Notes: a model not told the origin generated them from the letters alone. Shown: positions 42,972 through 51,710, numbered from the stretch's first letter. The stretch: DNA of 64,000 nucleotides from Noviluteimonas caseinilytica (GCF_018406605.1 NZ_AP024545.1:682001-746000), one strand, 5' to 3'. Program-made: numbers and translations.

Positions 42972-43871
42972 TCACTGCTTCGGATTCAGACACGCCCCCA
43001 ACAGCTCGAACTCCCCCACGACATGATCCACCAGGGCGCGAATGCGTGGGGTGTCGCGCATGTCGGAATGGAAGCCCACGCGCACCCATCGCACCGGCGC
43101 CGGATGTGGCAATGCCACGCGACGCAGCCGTGGCTCCCGGTCCGCAAGCAGGCAGGGCAACACCGCCATTGCCACGCCATCGCGCACGGCCGCCATGTGT
43201 GCGCGCAACCCATTCGAACGCAGCACGATGCGCGCGTGACGCGCCAGCGCCGGCAACCAGGCTTCGTGCGGCACTTCACCCGCGGCGCGATCGAGATAGA
43301 CGAGGCGGTGACCTTCAAAGCCGTCGCCGACATCCGGCGTTCCATGCTGTTGCAGGTATTCCGTGGATGCGTAGAGCGCATAGGCGACTTCGCCCACGCG
43401 ACGCTCGATGAGGTTTTCCTGTTCGAACGATCCGAAACGAAAGGCAAGATCCGCCTCGCCGCGGGCCAGGTTGAACACACGCGTCCCGTTGATCAACTCG
43501 ATCTGCACGCCCGGATGTGCAGCGCCGAACCGCGCCAGCATCGGCGCGATTACGTCGTCCCCCAGCCAGTCGAGGCTGGTCACGAGGATCTCGCCGCTGA
43601 GCCCGGTGTCGCGCGCCGCCACCTGCCGCTGGATCGAAAACGCGCCCGCGTCCATCTGTTCCAGGCCGCCGACCAGTGCGAGCACCAGCGCCGTGGGCCG
43701 CAACCCGCCAGCCTCGCGATCGAACAGCTTCGCCTGCAGGCTGCGTTCCAGTGCGTCGAGCCGGCGACTCACCGTTGGCTGTGTCGTGCCCAATGCGCGC
43801 GCGGCGGCGCTCAGCGTTCCGTGGCGGACGATGGCAAGCGCGACTTTCAGGTCATCCCAATTGATCGACAT
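42972..43871 (-). CDS. LysR-family transcriptional regulator
   Basis: 299 residues. The N-terminal winged helix-turn-helix (residues 4-62: WDDLKVALAIVRHGTLSAAARALGTTQPTVSRRLDALERSL) is followed by the two-lobe effector-binding domain (GEILVTSLDWLGDDVIAPMLARFGAAHPGVQIELI). It is divergent from a VOC/SDR/DUF6058-like cluster with 130 bases between start codons, the usual layout for a LysR gene and its target operon. Confidence 0.95.
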   Translation of the reverse strand: MSINWDDLKVALAIVRHGTLSAAARALGTTQPTVSRRLDALERSLQAKLFDREAGGLRPTALVLALVGGLEQMDAGAFSIQRQVAARDTGLSGEILVTSLDWLGDDVIAPMLARFGAAHPGVQIELINGTRVFNLARGEADLAFRFGSFEQENLIERRVGEVAYALYASTEYLQQHGTPDVGDGFEGHRLVYLDRAAGEVPHEAWLPALARHARIVLRSNGLRAHMAAVRDGVAMAVLPCLLADREPRLRRVALPHPAPVRWVRVGFHSDMRDTPRIRALVDHVVGEFELLGACLNPKQ

Positions 43872-44001
43872 CGCATCTGTCCATACGGTTTTGAATGACG
43901 GGCATACCGCATCGTTGACTGCGTTCGCGATGGGCGCTGCCTAGACTATCCAGCATTCCCTGGCGATCCCACCTGCCGTTGCGCACCTTGACGAGAAGCC
44001 C

Positions 44002-44376
44002 ATGCTGCAGATGGACCATCTGATCCTGCGCGTCGCCGATCCTGCAGCCTCCGTGCGCTTCTATCGGCAAATCCTGGCCCTGGAACACGAGCGCGCACCA
44101 CCCTTCGAGGTGCTGCGCATCAACGACGATTGCGTGATCGATCTGCTGGCCGAAGCGCCGAAGGACACGATGCACCTCGCCTTCAGCCTCGGCCGGCAGG
44201 CGTTCGACACCGTGCGCGAACGGCTGCAGGCGTCCGGCGTTGCCTTTGGCAGTTCCGCCTTCGTCCGCGACGGTCGCGTGGCACGCCAATACGGCGCACG
44301 CGGCTGGGGAGACGCGTTGTACTTCCACGACCTGGACCACCACAACATTGAAGCAAGGACCTATGACAAATCCTGA
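44002..44376 (+). CDS. VOC (glyoxalase-fold) family protein
   Basis: 124 residues, single VOC pair: MDHLILRVADPAASVRFYRQILALEHE with a putative metal His (DHL), and the final strand LYFHDLDHHNIEARTYDKS with the second ligand set. It resembles extradiol-dioxygenase or lactoylglutathione lyase-type domains. The first gene of the LysR-divergent cluster; it overlaps the SDR gene by 14 bases. Confidence 0.9.
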   Translation: MLQMDHLILRVADPAASVRFYRQILALEHERAPPFEVLRINDDCVIDLLAEAPKDTMHLAFSLGRQAFDTVRERLQASGVAFGSSAFVRDGRVARQYGARGWGDALYFHDLDHHNIEARTYDKS

Positions 44377-45166
44377 CGCTGTTGCCGGGCCCGAGAGCGT
44401 GGCCCCTGTTTTCCCCGATTTGCGGGGCAAGGTGGCGGTCGTGACCGGTGGCTCCCGCGGGATCGGCGCCGCCACCTGTCTCGCGCTGGCGCGCAACGGC
44501 GTGCGCCTGGCGATCAACGGGCGTGATGTCGCGGCCTTGCAGGCCAGTCTCGCCGCCGTCCAGGCACTGGGCGTGGAAGCGATCGCCGTTCCGGCCGACT
44601 GCTCGGACCTGGCGCAGGTCGAGCGCATGCGCGACGCGGTCCACGCGCAATTCGGTGCACCCGACTTCGTCCTGGCCTTCGCCGGTGGCGGTACCGGCAA
44701 ACCGGTGCCGGTACAGGACGTCAGCGAGGAAGATTGGCGCTCCAGCATCGACAACAACCTGACGTCCACGTTCTTCACCATCAAGTGCTTCCTGCCCGGC
44801 ATGCTGGCGCGCGGCAGCGGCGGCATCCTGACGATGGCGTCCGCGGGCGGCCGCATGGCGTCGGGTGCACCTGCGGGCTATGGGGCGGCGAAGGCCGGCG
44901 TCATCATGCTCACGCGCCATCTGGCGCAGGAGACCGGCCCCGGAGGCTTGCGGGTGAACTGCATTTCCCCGTCCGCAGTGCTGACGGAGCGCACGCAAGC
45001 GACGCTTCAACCGGAACGGCGGGCGCAGATGTTGCGCGCATTTCCCCTGGGTCGCCTGGGTACGCCGGACGACATCGCCGAGGCATCACTGTTCCTGCTC
45101 AGCGATGCCTCGTCCTGGATCACCGGCATCGTGCTCGACGTCGCCGGCGGACGGGTGATGGTGTGA
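44363..45166 (+). CDS. Short-chain dehydrogenase/reductase
   Basis: 267 residues. Rossmann motif TGGSRGIG (T-G-x3-G-x-G), the NAG-equivalent AFAGG, catalytic Ser in MASAGG and the YxxxK pair YGAAK. The C-terminal loop SPSAVLTERTQ and FLLSDASSWITGIVLDVAGG are standard classical SDR features. It uses NAD(P)H to reduce or oxidise an unknown small carbonyl compound. Overlaps the VOC gene by 14 bases and nearly abuts the next gene, so a tight operon. Confidence 0.94.
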   Translation: MTNPDAVAGPESVAPVFPDLRGKVAVVTGGSRGIGAATCLALARNGVRLAINGRDVAALQASLAAVQALGVEAIAVPADCSDLAQVERMRDAVHAQFGAPDFVLAFAGGGTGKPVPVQDVSEEDWRSSIDNNLTSTFFTIKCFLPGMLARGSGGILTMASAGGRMASGAPAGYGAAKAGVIMLTRHLAQETGPGGLRVNCISPSAVLTERTQATLQPERRAQMLRAFPLGRLGTPDDIAEASLFLLSDASSWITGIVLDVAGGRVMV

Positions 45167-45171
45167 CACCG

Positions 45172-45894
45172 ATGGGTCAACGAGAGGGCAGCGCACACGT
45201 CATGGGCGATATTGCGACCTACCTTGAACGCAACTTCCGCACTGCCCCGCAGTTGGCAGCGGACTGTTCAATCGCACCTGATGCGCTGTACCGGCTTGTC
45301 GACGAACGACTCGTCCCTGCGCCCTCGTACTCGGTCTCCGCGGAGGGACGCCTGCTGTCCAAGGCATTCGGCGAATTCCCGGCGGGCGCGGCAACACCGG
45401 GCGATTACTTCCATCCCGCGAATGCAACCTGGGTTGCACGCGCGCTGGAGGCCCGCGAACGACTCGGTGCCCGCGAAGCGCATCACGCGCTGAAGGCGCG
45501 ATTCCAGCACAACTTCGCATTGGCCTTGCGCGAATGCGATCGCACCATTTTCCGCCTGGCCGACAGTTTCACCGACGCAGGCCAGCTGCGCGCGGAAGGC
45601 ATCGGGGCGCGGACCGCGGAAGCCTGGGAGGCGTTCCTGGACGGGATCTACAGTCTTTGTGTCGCAGACCCGTCGTCCGAAATGTCGATCGCGCGGAAGG
45701 AAGTCCTGCAGGAGGCACTCAACACGTTGAGCAACGACGAAGGCGAATGGTCTTCGGCAGAGGGCAAGGCGCGCGTGGGCCTGCTCATCGACCAGTATGC
45801 GCAGGCAGCGATGCCGTTCTCGCCGCTGGAATATGCACGCAGCAGTCGAAAGCGCCTGGTCGATGACCTGCGCGAGAAACTCGGCGCGCAGTAG
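45172..45894 (+). CDS. DUF6058-like helical protein (natural-product cluster type)
   Basis: 240 residues, soluble and helical: IATYLERNFRTAPQLAADCSIAPDALYRLVDERLVPAPSYSV and GDYFHPANATWVARALEARERLG. This arrangement resembles the DUF6058 'natural product biosynthesis' family, tentatively. The start is ambiguous between GTG 45163 (overlapping the SDR stop), ATG 45172 and ATG 45202. It completes the operon with the VOC and SDR genes. Function unknown. Confidence 0.7.
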   Translation: MGQREGSAHVMGDIATYLERNFRTAPQLAADCSIAPDALYRLVDERLVPAPSYSVSAEGRLLSKAFGEFPAGAATPGDYFHPANATWVARALEARERLGAREAHHALKARFQHNFALALRECDRTIFRLADSFTDAGQLRAEGIGARTAEAWEAFLDGIYSLCVADPSSEMSIARKEVLQEALNTLSNDEGEWSSAEGKARVGLLIDQYAQAAMPFSPLEYARSSRKRLVDDLREKLGAQ

Positions 45895-45896
45895 CC

Positions 45897-47204
45897 ATGG
45901 CCTCGACGTCGCCGCCGATGGACACCATGCAACGCAAACTGCTGATCGCCATCGTCATCGCGACGCTGGTGGCAATGGCGCTTTCGGTCGTCGTCCTGGC
46001 GATCGGCGGCCGTCCCGACCCGGTCGCGCTACGCGCGGCGGCCACCCTACTGGATGGTGCGTGGCGATTCCACACCGGTGACGATCCCCGCTGGGCGGAT
46101 GCCGACATGGACGACGCCGGATGGCAGGTGATCGACATGACACCGTTGCCAGGCAGCCATGACGGCGACGTGGGACTGCCCGACTACGTGGGCGGCTGGA
46201 TGGCGCACGGCCATCCCGGGTATCACGGCTACGCCTGGTACCGACGCGCGGTGACGGTGCCCGCCGCGCCGGCCACGTGGGAGATCCTCGGCCCCACCCT
46301 GGTCGAGGATGGCTACGAACTGTATTGGAACGGCGAGCGGCTTGGCGGATCGGGCAGGCTCGGTCTCCATCCACGCGTCGTGGGAACCCGTCCGCTGCGG
46401 TTCGTGCTTCCCGCAGGTGCGGCGGGAACCCGCGGCATGCTGGCCATCCGGACTTACATGCTGCCCGGCACCGCAGCCAGCCCGGACGGCGGCGGCATGC
46501 ACAGCGCGCCAATCCTTGCGCCGCAGGCAACGGGCGTCGCGCTTCACCGGGCGCAATGGGAAAGGACCATTGCGGGTTACGTCGTCGACGTGATCGAGCC
46601 GATCGGCATGCTGGCGCTCATTGGCCTGGCGCTCGGCTGCTGGCCGCGCAGTCGCCGCAAGGGGTTCCTGGTGTTTGCGTGCATTGCCCTCGCACTCACC
46701 GCAGCGAGGCGACTGAACAATGCGATCGTCGCGTCGACCGACCTGCAGGCCCTGACGACCTATGCGCGCCTCGCGTCGGTCATGTGGGCGCCGACGATGG
46801 TGGCTTGGGCGCTGGCGTGGAACCGCTGGTGCGTCCCTTCGCGGCGAAGCATCGATGTGCTGGCCGTCGTGCTGGGGGTTGTCGGACTCGTCGGCGTCCT
46901 GATCGATTCACCCCATTGGACAAGCGTCGCCCGGTTCGGCGCGATCGTGCTGTTCGTCGTCATCGCCGTGCGAGTGATCCGCGAAGGCCCGACACGCGTC
47001 CTGGCGCTTTTCGCACTCGCTTCGGTCGTGGCCGGGCTGTTCGGCGGCGAACTGCTGGATCCCATCGGCGTGCCGGGCATCTGGTTCCCCTTCGGCATCG
47101 GCGTGTCGCGAACGCAATACATCTACGCCATCGGCATCCCGCTGCTGGGCTTGCTGATCGTGCGCAGCATGCAGCCAATGGCTAATGCGTCGATGACGCC
47201 TTAG
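45897..47204 (+). CDS. Membrane protein: extracytoplasmic beta-sandwich plus ~7 TM helices
   Basis: 435 residues. After an N-terminal anchor (LLIAIVIATLVAMALSVVVLAIGG) residues ~50-205 form a beta-sandwich like the sugar-binding domain of glycosyl hydrolases family 2 / 7TMR-DISM sensors (GAWRFHTGDDPRWADADMDDAGWQVIDM ... GYHGYAWYRRAVTVP ... YELYWNGERLGG). The second half has about seven spans (from IGMLALIGLALGCW to IYAIGIPLLGLLIV). There is no cytoplasmic output domain. It starts 2 bases after the DUF6058-like gene. A ligand sensor lacking its output is the best guess. Confidence 0.78.
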   Translation: MASTSPPMDTMQRKLLIAIVIATLVAMALSVVVLAIGGRPDPVALRAAATLLDGAWRFHTGDDPRWADADMDDAGWQVIDMTPLPGSHDGDVGLPDYVGGWMAHGHPGYHGYAWYRRAVTVPAAPATWEILGPTLVEDGYELYWNGERLGGSGRLGLHPRVVGTRPLRFVLPAGAAGTRGMLAIRTYMLPGTAASPDGGGMHSAPILAPQATGVALHRAQWERTIAGYVVDVIEPIGMLALIGLALGCWPRSRRKGFLVFACIALALTAARRLNNAIVASTDLQALTTYARLASVMWAPTMVAWALAWNRWCVPSRRSIDVLAVVLGVVGLVGVLIDSPHWTSVARFGAIVLFVVIAVRVIREGPTRVLALFALASVVAGLFGGELLDPIGVPGIWFPFGIGVSRTQYIYAIGIPLLGLLIVRSMQPMANASMTP

Positions 47205-47302
47205 CCGCGATCGTGTTACGGAATCGGGGCTGTGGAACCGGCCCGAAGCGGACGCCGGGTTGCGCTGCCTCGCACCATCACGGCAACGCGCCGCCGCGCC
47301 AT

Positions 47303-48025
47303 TCACTCGCGCGCGCGCTGCCCGCGTTTCCCCTCGTTTCCTTCCGCAGTCTCGCGAGCGTGCACGAACTCCGGGAATGTCTCCGCCAGCGACGCCGTGT
47401 CCGGCAGGATGTAGAACACGCCACCCCGCTCAAACGTGGGACGGATGACCTGCTCGTAGAACTCGGGCGAGACGTTGATGCAGCCATGCGTGACGCGGTT
47501 GTCGCCCGGCGAAGGCGATGCCAGGCGTTCCACGCGTCGCTCGGCCGGGACACCCGTCGCCGTCGGGTGGATAGAGATCGCCGAATCGTAGTCCACCCAC
47601 AGCACGCGTCCGGCGTCGACCGATGGCCCGAAACCGCCCACGAAGCGCCCCGCGGGCGTCGTGCGATCACGGCCGGGAATCTCGCGAAGCGCAAGACCGG
47701 CGATGCCGGGGGCCACGTGATCGCCGATCGCCGAGCCGAAGAGACCCGGTGCCGCGCCGCGAAGCCGGCCGTCGCCGCCGAACACCAGGATCTGTGCGGA
47801 GGCCTTGTCGATGACCGCGAACGGATAGCCCTGACTGTCCTTGGACGCGACGACCCAGCCCGCGAGCTCGATCACCGTTCGGGAGACCTCCTGGCCACGC
47901 GGAAGCTGGTCGACTGCCGCGACCGGTTGCGCGACGACCTCCTGCGCGCTGGCGACGCCCAAGCTCGCGATCGCGAGCGTGAGCGCACCAGCAGCGGCCA
48001 GAACCGTTCGTCGCCCGTTGGTCAA
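47303..48025 (-). CDS. L,D-transpeptidase (YkuD family)
   Basis: 240 residues from TTG at 48025, the only in-frame start giving a signal peptide (NGRRTVLAAAGALTLAIASLGVASAQ). The YkuD domain ends with the active-site motif VTHGCINVSPEFYEQVI (His and catalytic Cys; HGCIN variant). A preceding strand SAISIHPTATG is also typical. Such enzymes cross-link peptidoglycan or attach Braun-type lipoproteins. Its start lies 4 bases past the stop of an Lpp-like lipoprotein gene, a likely substrate. Confidence 0.83.
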   Translation of the reverse strand: MTNGRRTVLAAAGALTLAIASLGVASAQEVVAQPVAAVDQLPRGQEVSRTVIELAGWVVASKDSQGYPFAVIDKASAQILVFGGDGRLRGAAPGLFGSAIGDHVAPGIAGLALREIPGRDRTTPAGRFVGGFGPSVDAGRVLWVDYDSAISIHPTATGVPAERRVERLASPSPGDNRVTHGCINVSPEFYEQVIRPTFERGGVFYILPDTASLAETFPEFVHARETAEGNEGKRGQRARE

Positions 48026-48029
48026 GCGA

Positions 48030-48299
48030 TCAACCGCGCGGCTTGCGTTTCGGCGCCGTTTCGAGCGCCTGGACACGGCTCTCAATGGTATCCAGCCGTT
48101 GGTTGGCCTGCTGAGCCGATTGATTGGCCGCTTCGGCGCTCTGGGCGGCGCCCTGCACCTTCGTGTCGAGTTGATCCAGGCGCGAATTGATCGTCGCGAA
48201 CTCATCGTCGTAGGTGGCGCAGCTGGCAAGACCCACGGTGGCGACGATGGCCAGGCCGAGCGTACGCACCATCGCGAGAGGTTGCTTGGTCGTCAACAT
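48030..48299 (-). CDS. Lpp/OprI-like outer-membrane lipoprotein
   Basis: 89 residues: lipobox LASC (residue ~26), then an uninterrupted coiled-coil with heptad alanine/glutamine spacing (RLDQLDTKVQGAAQSAEAANQSAQQANQRLDTIESRVQAL) and a basic C-terminus (APKRKPRG) with lysine residues. This is the architecture of murein lipoprotein, which is linked to peptidoglycan through a C-terminal Lys. Directly upstream of an L,D-transpeptidase gene, 4 bases apart. Confidence 0.78.
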   Translation of the reverse strand: MLTTKQPLAMVRTLGLAIVATVGLASCATYDDEFATINSRLDQLDTKVQGAAQSAEAANQSAQQANQRLDTIESRVQALETAPKRKPRG

Positions 48300-48516
48300 G
48301 TCCAATCCTCCTTGTTCGGGGAATTGGAATATAGCGGCCTTTTCGCCGCAGCCATGGCACGCATTTAGAGAACGTTGGATTACGTGGATGGCGTGTGAAG
48401 GTGTGGCCGCTGATGTGTTGCCGAGCGCGACTCCCGCGACACTCGCACCCAATCGATCGGTATCGAGAGTTGCGAGGTGGTTACGGACCTCGCCGCGACT
48501 ACACCGCGGGAGGACG

Positions 48517-49101
48517 CTACTTCGCCAGCTGCGCGCGCACGGCCGACAGGAAAGCCGCATCGGGCTCCGGCCCCACCTGCTCGGTGCGCGCGACGATGCG
48601 CCCTTTCGCGTCCAGCAGGACCAGCGCGCTGGTGTGGTTGAAGTTGCCGTCGGCCAGTCGGCGATAACGCACATCGAGGACGCCGGCGATCTTGCGCACG
48701 TCGGCTGGCGCAGGCGCGGCGACGAGCCAGCGCGTCGTGTCGATATTGCGCTTGGTCGCCGTGTCACGCAGCACGGCCGGCGTGTCGCGCGCCGGGTCGA
48801 GGCTGATCAGCACCACGCCCACGCGTTCGCGTTCGGCGGCCGGCAGCGCGTGGACGACGGCCTTGGCCGACTCCACGATCAGCGGGCACATGTACGGGCA
48901 GGAGGTGTAGAACATCGCGACGATGCGCGGCTTGCCCTCCAGCGCGCGCCAGTCCTGCGTCTTGCCGCGTGCGTCGGTGAGCGGCACCGATAACTGGTAC
49001 ACCGAATCGGCCGGCCGCGCTGCAGGCGTGCCGGCCTGGGCTGCGCCGATCGATGCAAACAGCAGCGCGACGCAGGTCGCCATCGCCCGCAGGTGTTTCA
49101 T
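48517..49101 (-). CDS. SCO1/SenC copper chaperone family protein
   Basis: 194 residues: signal peptide (ATCVALLFASIGAAQA), then VPLTDARGKTQDWRALEGKPRIVAMFYTSCPYMCPLIVE with the CxxxC copper site and the distant His in NFNHTSALVLL. This thioredoxin-fold protein delivers copper or reduces thiols in the periplasm; here it would serve the copper nitrite reductase (nirK) in the same operon. Its ATG overlaps the stop of the nirV-like gene (ATGA). Confidence 0.92.
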   Translation of the reverse strand: MKHLRAMATCVALLFASIGAAQAGTPAARPADSVYQLSVPLTDARGKTQDWRALEGKPRIVAMFYTSCPYMCPLIVESAKAVVHALPAAERERVGVVLISLDPARDTPAVLRDTATKRNIDTTRWLVAAPAPADVRKIAGVLDVRYRRLADGNFNHTSALVLLDAKGRIVARTEQVGPEPDAAFLSAVRAQLAK

Positions 49102-49883
49102 CGAACACTCCTTGCACACCTGAATCCGAGGTTGGCCGTGGCATCGCGTGCCTCCAGCGACGAAAGCATCGCAACGCGCATCAGCACCACGTAGTTGTCG
49201 CGGTCGTCCGTCGACAGCGCCCCCGCGCCGCAGAACTTGTTCCGATCGGCATCGCCCTGGTTGCGGTCGTCGCCGGAGACGAGCAGCGACGCGAAGTCGT
49301 CCGTCCATTCCCACACCAGGCCATGCATGTCCTGGAGCCCGTAAGCATTCGGTGCCTGCAATCCTGCACGCGGAAGCGCGGCGTCGGACGGGCGCGATTG
49401 CCACGCGAGGATGCGTTCCCGCCACGCGGGATCGTTGCGCGCATCACGGCGCGTTTCGTCGGCAGCCGCCGCGTATTCCCATTCGTTCCAGCTCGGCAAC
49501 CGCGCGCCGACCGACGCGCAGTAGGCGTCGGCGGCGAACCAGCTGACCCAGGTCACCGGTTGCTCCGGCAGTGCGCGATCGCCGAGCGTGGTCGGTCCCT
49601 GCCAGTGTTCGAGGTACCGGCCCTCGGCAAAGATCTTCGGTGCGCGACCACGCTGCCACTCCGGGTGCGCGCGCACGAACGCGAGGAACTCGCCGTTGGT
49701 GACCGGCTTGCGCATGAGCGAAAACGGCGCGATCCGGACGCCCTGCTTCGCATCCTCGTACGCGAGCGCAGACTTGAACGTGCCACCGGGCAGTCCTGCG
49801 TAGCCCGGCGCGGCGTTGCCAGCCGCCACCGCGAACGTGGCAAGACAGGTCAACGCCCACGCGCCGGCGACCACTGCACGCAT
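49098..49883 (-). CDS. nirV: NirV-like formylglycine-generating-enzyme-fold protein
   Basis: 261 residues with a signal peptide (AGAWALTCLATFAVAAG). SUMF1 fold: LPGGTFKSALAYEDAKQGVRIAPFSLMRKPVTNGEFLAFV, PVTWVSWFAADAYCASVGARLPSWNEWEYAA (the conserved A-x-C-x-W-x-G-x-R-L-P-x-x-x-E-W-E block) and NLGFRCARS. NirV proteins of this fold follow nirK in many denitrifiers; their precise role in reductase maturation or NO handling is not settled. It begins 1 base past the nirK stop. Confidence 0.87.
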   Translation of the reverse strand: MRAVVAGAWALTCLATFAVAAGNAAPGYAGLPGGTFKSALAYEDAKQGVRIAPFSLMRKPVTNGEFLAFVRAHPEWQRGRAPKIFAEGRYLEHWQGPTTLGDRALPEQPVTWVSWFAADAYCASVGARLPSWNEWEYAAAADETRRDARNDPAWRERILAWQSRPSDAALPRAGLQAPNAYGLQDMHGLVWEWTDDFASLLVSGDDRNQGDADRNKFCGAGALSTDDRDNYVVLMRVAMLSSLEARDATANLGFRCARSVR

Positions 49884-49884
49884 C

Positions 49885-51399
49885 TCAATGTCCTTCGGAC
49901 GCCGTGGCGGGCTTGGCGGCGCGCAAGGCGGTTGCTTCTTCCTTGGTCACGCGCCCACCCGGATTGCCCCAGCTGTTGAGGACGTACGTGGCGATGTTCG
50001 CCACTTCGTCGTCGGTGAGCTGGCTCATCGGCGGCATGTTGGAGTTGTACTCCTTGCCGTTGACGGTGACCTTGCCGACCAGGCCATGCAGGATGATCGA
50101 AGGCACGCGCTTCGGGTCCGCTGCGATGAAGTCCGAACCCGCCAGCGGCGGGAACACGCCCGGCATGCCCTGCCCGTTCGCCTGGTGGCAGGTCGAACAC
50201 GTGCCGGCAAAGAGGGCTTCACCTGCCTTGACCTGGTCCTCGGCCGTCAGCGCGCCGGTCTTCGCGGCCGTCGTGGCCTGGCTCACGGCCGAAAGGTTCG
50301 CACTGGCGCGGTCGCCGATGTACATCGCATCGACTTCCTTGCCGGAGTAGATGTCCTTCCGCTCGGGGCCTTCGGCTTTCAGGATCGCGAGTGCGCCCTT
50401 GTTGAACGCGCGGAAGATCGAATGATCGACGAGCACGTAACTGCCCGGGACCTCGATGTGGAAGTCCATGATCGCCGCGCCGCCCGCGGGGATCAGCGTG
50501 GTCTGCACGTTCTCCTGGAACCGCGTGCCGCCCTCGAACCACACCTTGTCGAAGATCTCGCCGATCACGTGGAAGCTCGAGACGAGATTGGGACCGCCGT
50601 TGCCGACGTACAACCGCACGGTTTCGCCGGTCTTCGCCGTGAGCGCCTTGTCGCCGGTGAGTGCGCCTTCCATGCCATTGAACAAAACGTACGTCGGACG
50701 CTCGTCGATCGCCTTCTCCATGTCGAAGGGCTGGAGGCCTTTCTCGCGGTACTTGCCCGTCGTGTAGAAGTCGCCCTGCATCACGTAGTACTCGCGGTCG
50801 ACCTTCGGCATGCCTTCCGGCGGTTCGACCAGGATCAGGCCGTACATCCCGTTGGCGATGTGCATGCCCACCGGCGCGGTCGCGCAGTGATAGACGAACA
50901 GCCCCGCATTGAGCGCCTTGAACGTGAAGCGCGAGACGTGGCCCGGCGCGGTGAAGCTCGATGCAGCACCGCCGCCCGGTCCGGTCACGCCATGCAGGTC
51001 GATGTTGTGCGGCATCTTGCTGTGCGGCATGTTGCGCAGGTGCAACACCACCGTGTCGCCTTGCCGCACGCGGATGAAGCTGCCCGGCACCGTTCCGCCG
51101 AACGTCCAGAACGTGTAGGTCACGCCTTCGGAAATCGGCATTTCCTTTTCGATGACATCCAGTTCGACGATGACCCGCGCGGGCGTCTTGCGGCCCGTGG
51201 CGGGCGGCACCATCGGCGGCGTCGTCAGCACCGCACGGACATCGGGGCCCTGGGGTGGGCCGAGGTCGCCCTTGAGCGAGCCACCGGATTCGGTGGCGAC
51301 GGGCTTTTCACCATCGACCGCCTTCTCCTTGCCGCCGCAACCTGCAGCGGCTGCAACGCAGGCAGCCACCACGAAAACGCGTGCGAAGCGCTTGATCAT
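49885..51399 (-). CDS. nirK: Copper nitrite reductase with C-terminal cytochrome c domain
   Basis: 504 residues. The lipoprotein-like signal ends at C21 (AAAAGC). Two cupredoxin domains follow. Type-1 copper: H131, C172, H180 and M185. Type-2 copper: H136, H171 and H326. Catalytic Asp at 134 and His at 277. Residues about 385-480 add a class I cytochrome c (C401-S-T-C404-H405, later Met in NSNMPPMS). So it can receive electrons and reduce nitrite to NO in the periplasm within one polypeptide. The domain order NirK-cyt c is known in some denitrifiers. Operon: 54-aa protein, nirK, nirV, SCO1. Confidence 0.96.
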   Translation of the reverse strand: MIKRFARVFVVAACVAAAAGCGGKEKAVDGEKPVATESGGSLKGDLGPPQGPDVRAVLTTPPMVPPATGRKTPARVIVELDVIEKEMPISEGVTYTFWTFGGTVPGSFIRVRQGDTVVLHLRNMPHSKMPHNIDLHGVTGPGGGAASSFTAPGHVSRFTFKALNAGLFVYHCATAPVGMHIANGMYGLILVEPPEGMPKVDREYYVMQGDFYTTGKYREKGLQPFDMEKAIDERPTYVLFNGMEGALTGDKALTAKTGETVRLYVGNGGPNLVSSFHVIGEIFDKVWFEGGTRFQENVQTTLIPAGGAAIMDFHIEVPGSYVLVDHSIFRAFNKGALAILKAEGPERKDIYSGKEVDAMYIGDRASANLSAVSQATTAAKTGALTAEDQVKAGEALFAGTCSTCHQANGQGMPGVFPPLAGSDFIAADPKRVPSIILHGLVGKVTVNGKEYNSNMPPMSQLTDDEVANIATYVLNSWGNPGGRVTKEEATALRAAKPATASEGH

Positions 51400-51427
51400 C
51401 TCCCGACTCCTTGTTTGCTGGCGGTCG

Positions 51428-51592
51428 TCAGAACGGAACAGACATCGCGTGCGGCGCCGGAATCTCGTCCGCGGCTGGCGCACTCGCGGATCGCGGAACG
51501 GATGCCTCTGCAGTAGCCACCAGTCCGGCCACGGCAAGCGCGGCGGCGAGCAGCAAAGCAGAGACAAGCGCATAGAGGGTTACGTCTTTCAT
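51428..51592 (-). CDS. 54-residue single-pass membrane peptide, first in nirK operon
   Basis: A short ORF with one hydrophobic helix (LYALVSALLLAAALAVAGLVATAEASV) and a proline/alanine tail ending SVPF. It starts 28 bases before nirK in the transcript. The ATG lies 77 bases downstream of an FNR-type box. It has no known motif. Coding is supported by its own start, the coding-like codon use and conserved spacing. It may stabilise or anchor the reductase, but this is speculative. Confidence 0.55.
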   Translation of the reverse strand: MKDVTLYALVSALLLAAALAVAGLVATAEASVPRSASAPAADEIPAPHAMSVPF

Positions 51593-51662
51593 GGTGTTTC
51601 CCCGGTCATCCGTTGGAAGGAGATTTGCGGGCGTAGTCTCTGCCCGGTGCGCCGGGGTGGCC

Positions 51663-51676
51663 CTGACCTGGATCAA
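51663..51676. promoter_or_regulatory. FNR/DNR-type operator for nirK operon
   Basis: CTGACCTGGATCAA, a palindrome matching 5 of 5 in one half (ATCAA) and TGAC in the other. Its centre is about 77 bp upstream of the first gene of the nirK operon. The divergent porin is served by the companion site 48 bp away. Confidence 0.7.
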
Positions 51677-51710
51677 GCGCAAGCGGCTTTGCAGGGCGGC
51701 ACGATGTCCC

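Noticed and set aside
43872..44001. A LysR operator (T-N11-A) in the divergent gap
   Set aside because: Several loose T-N11-A matches exist (around CATACGG ... CATACCG), too degenerate to claim a site from sequence alone.
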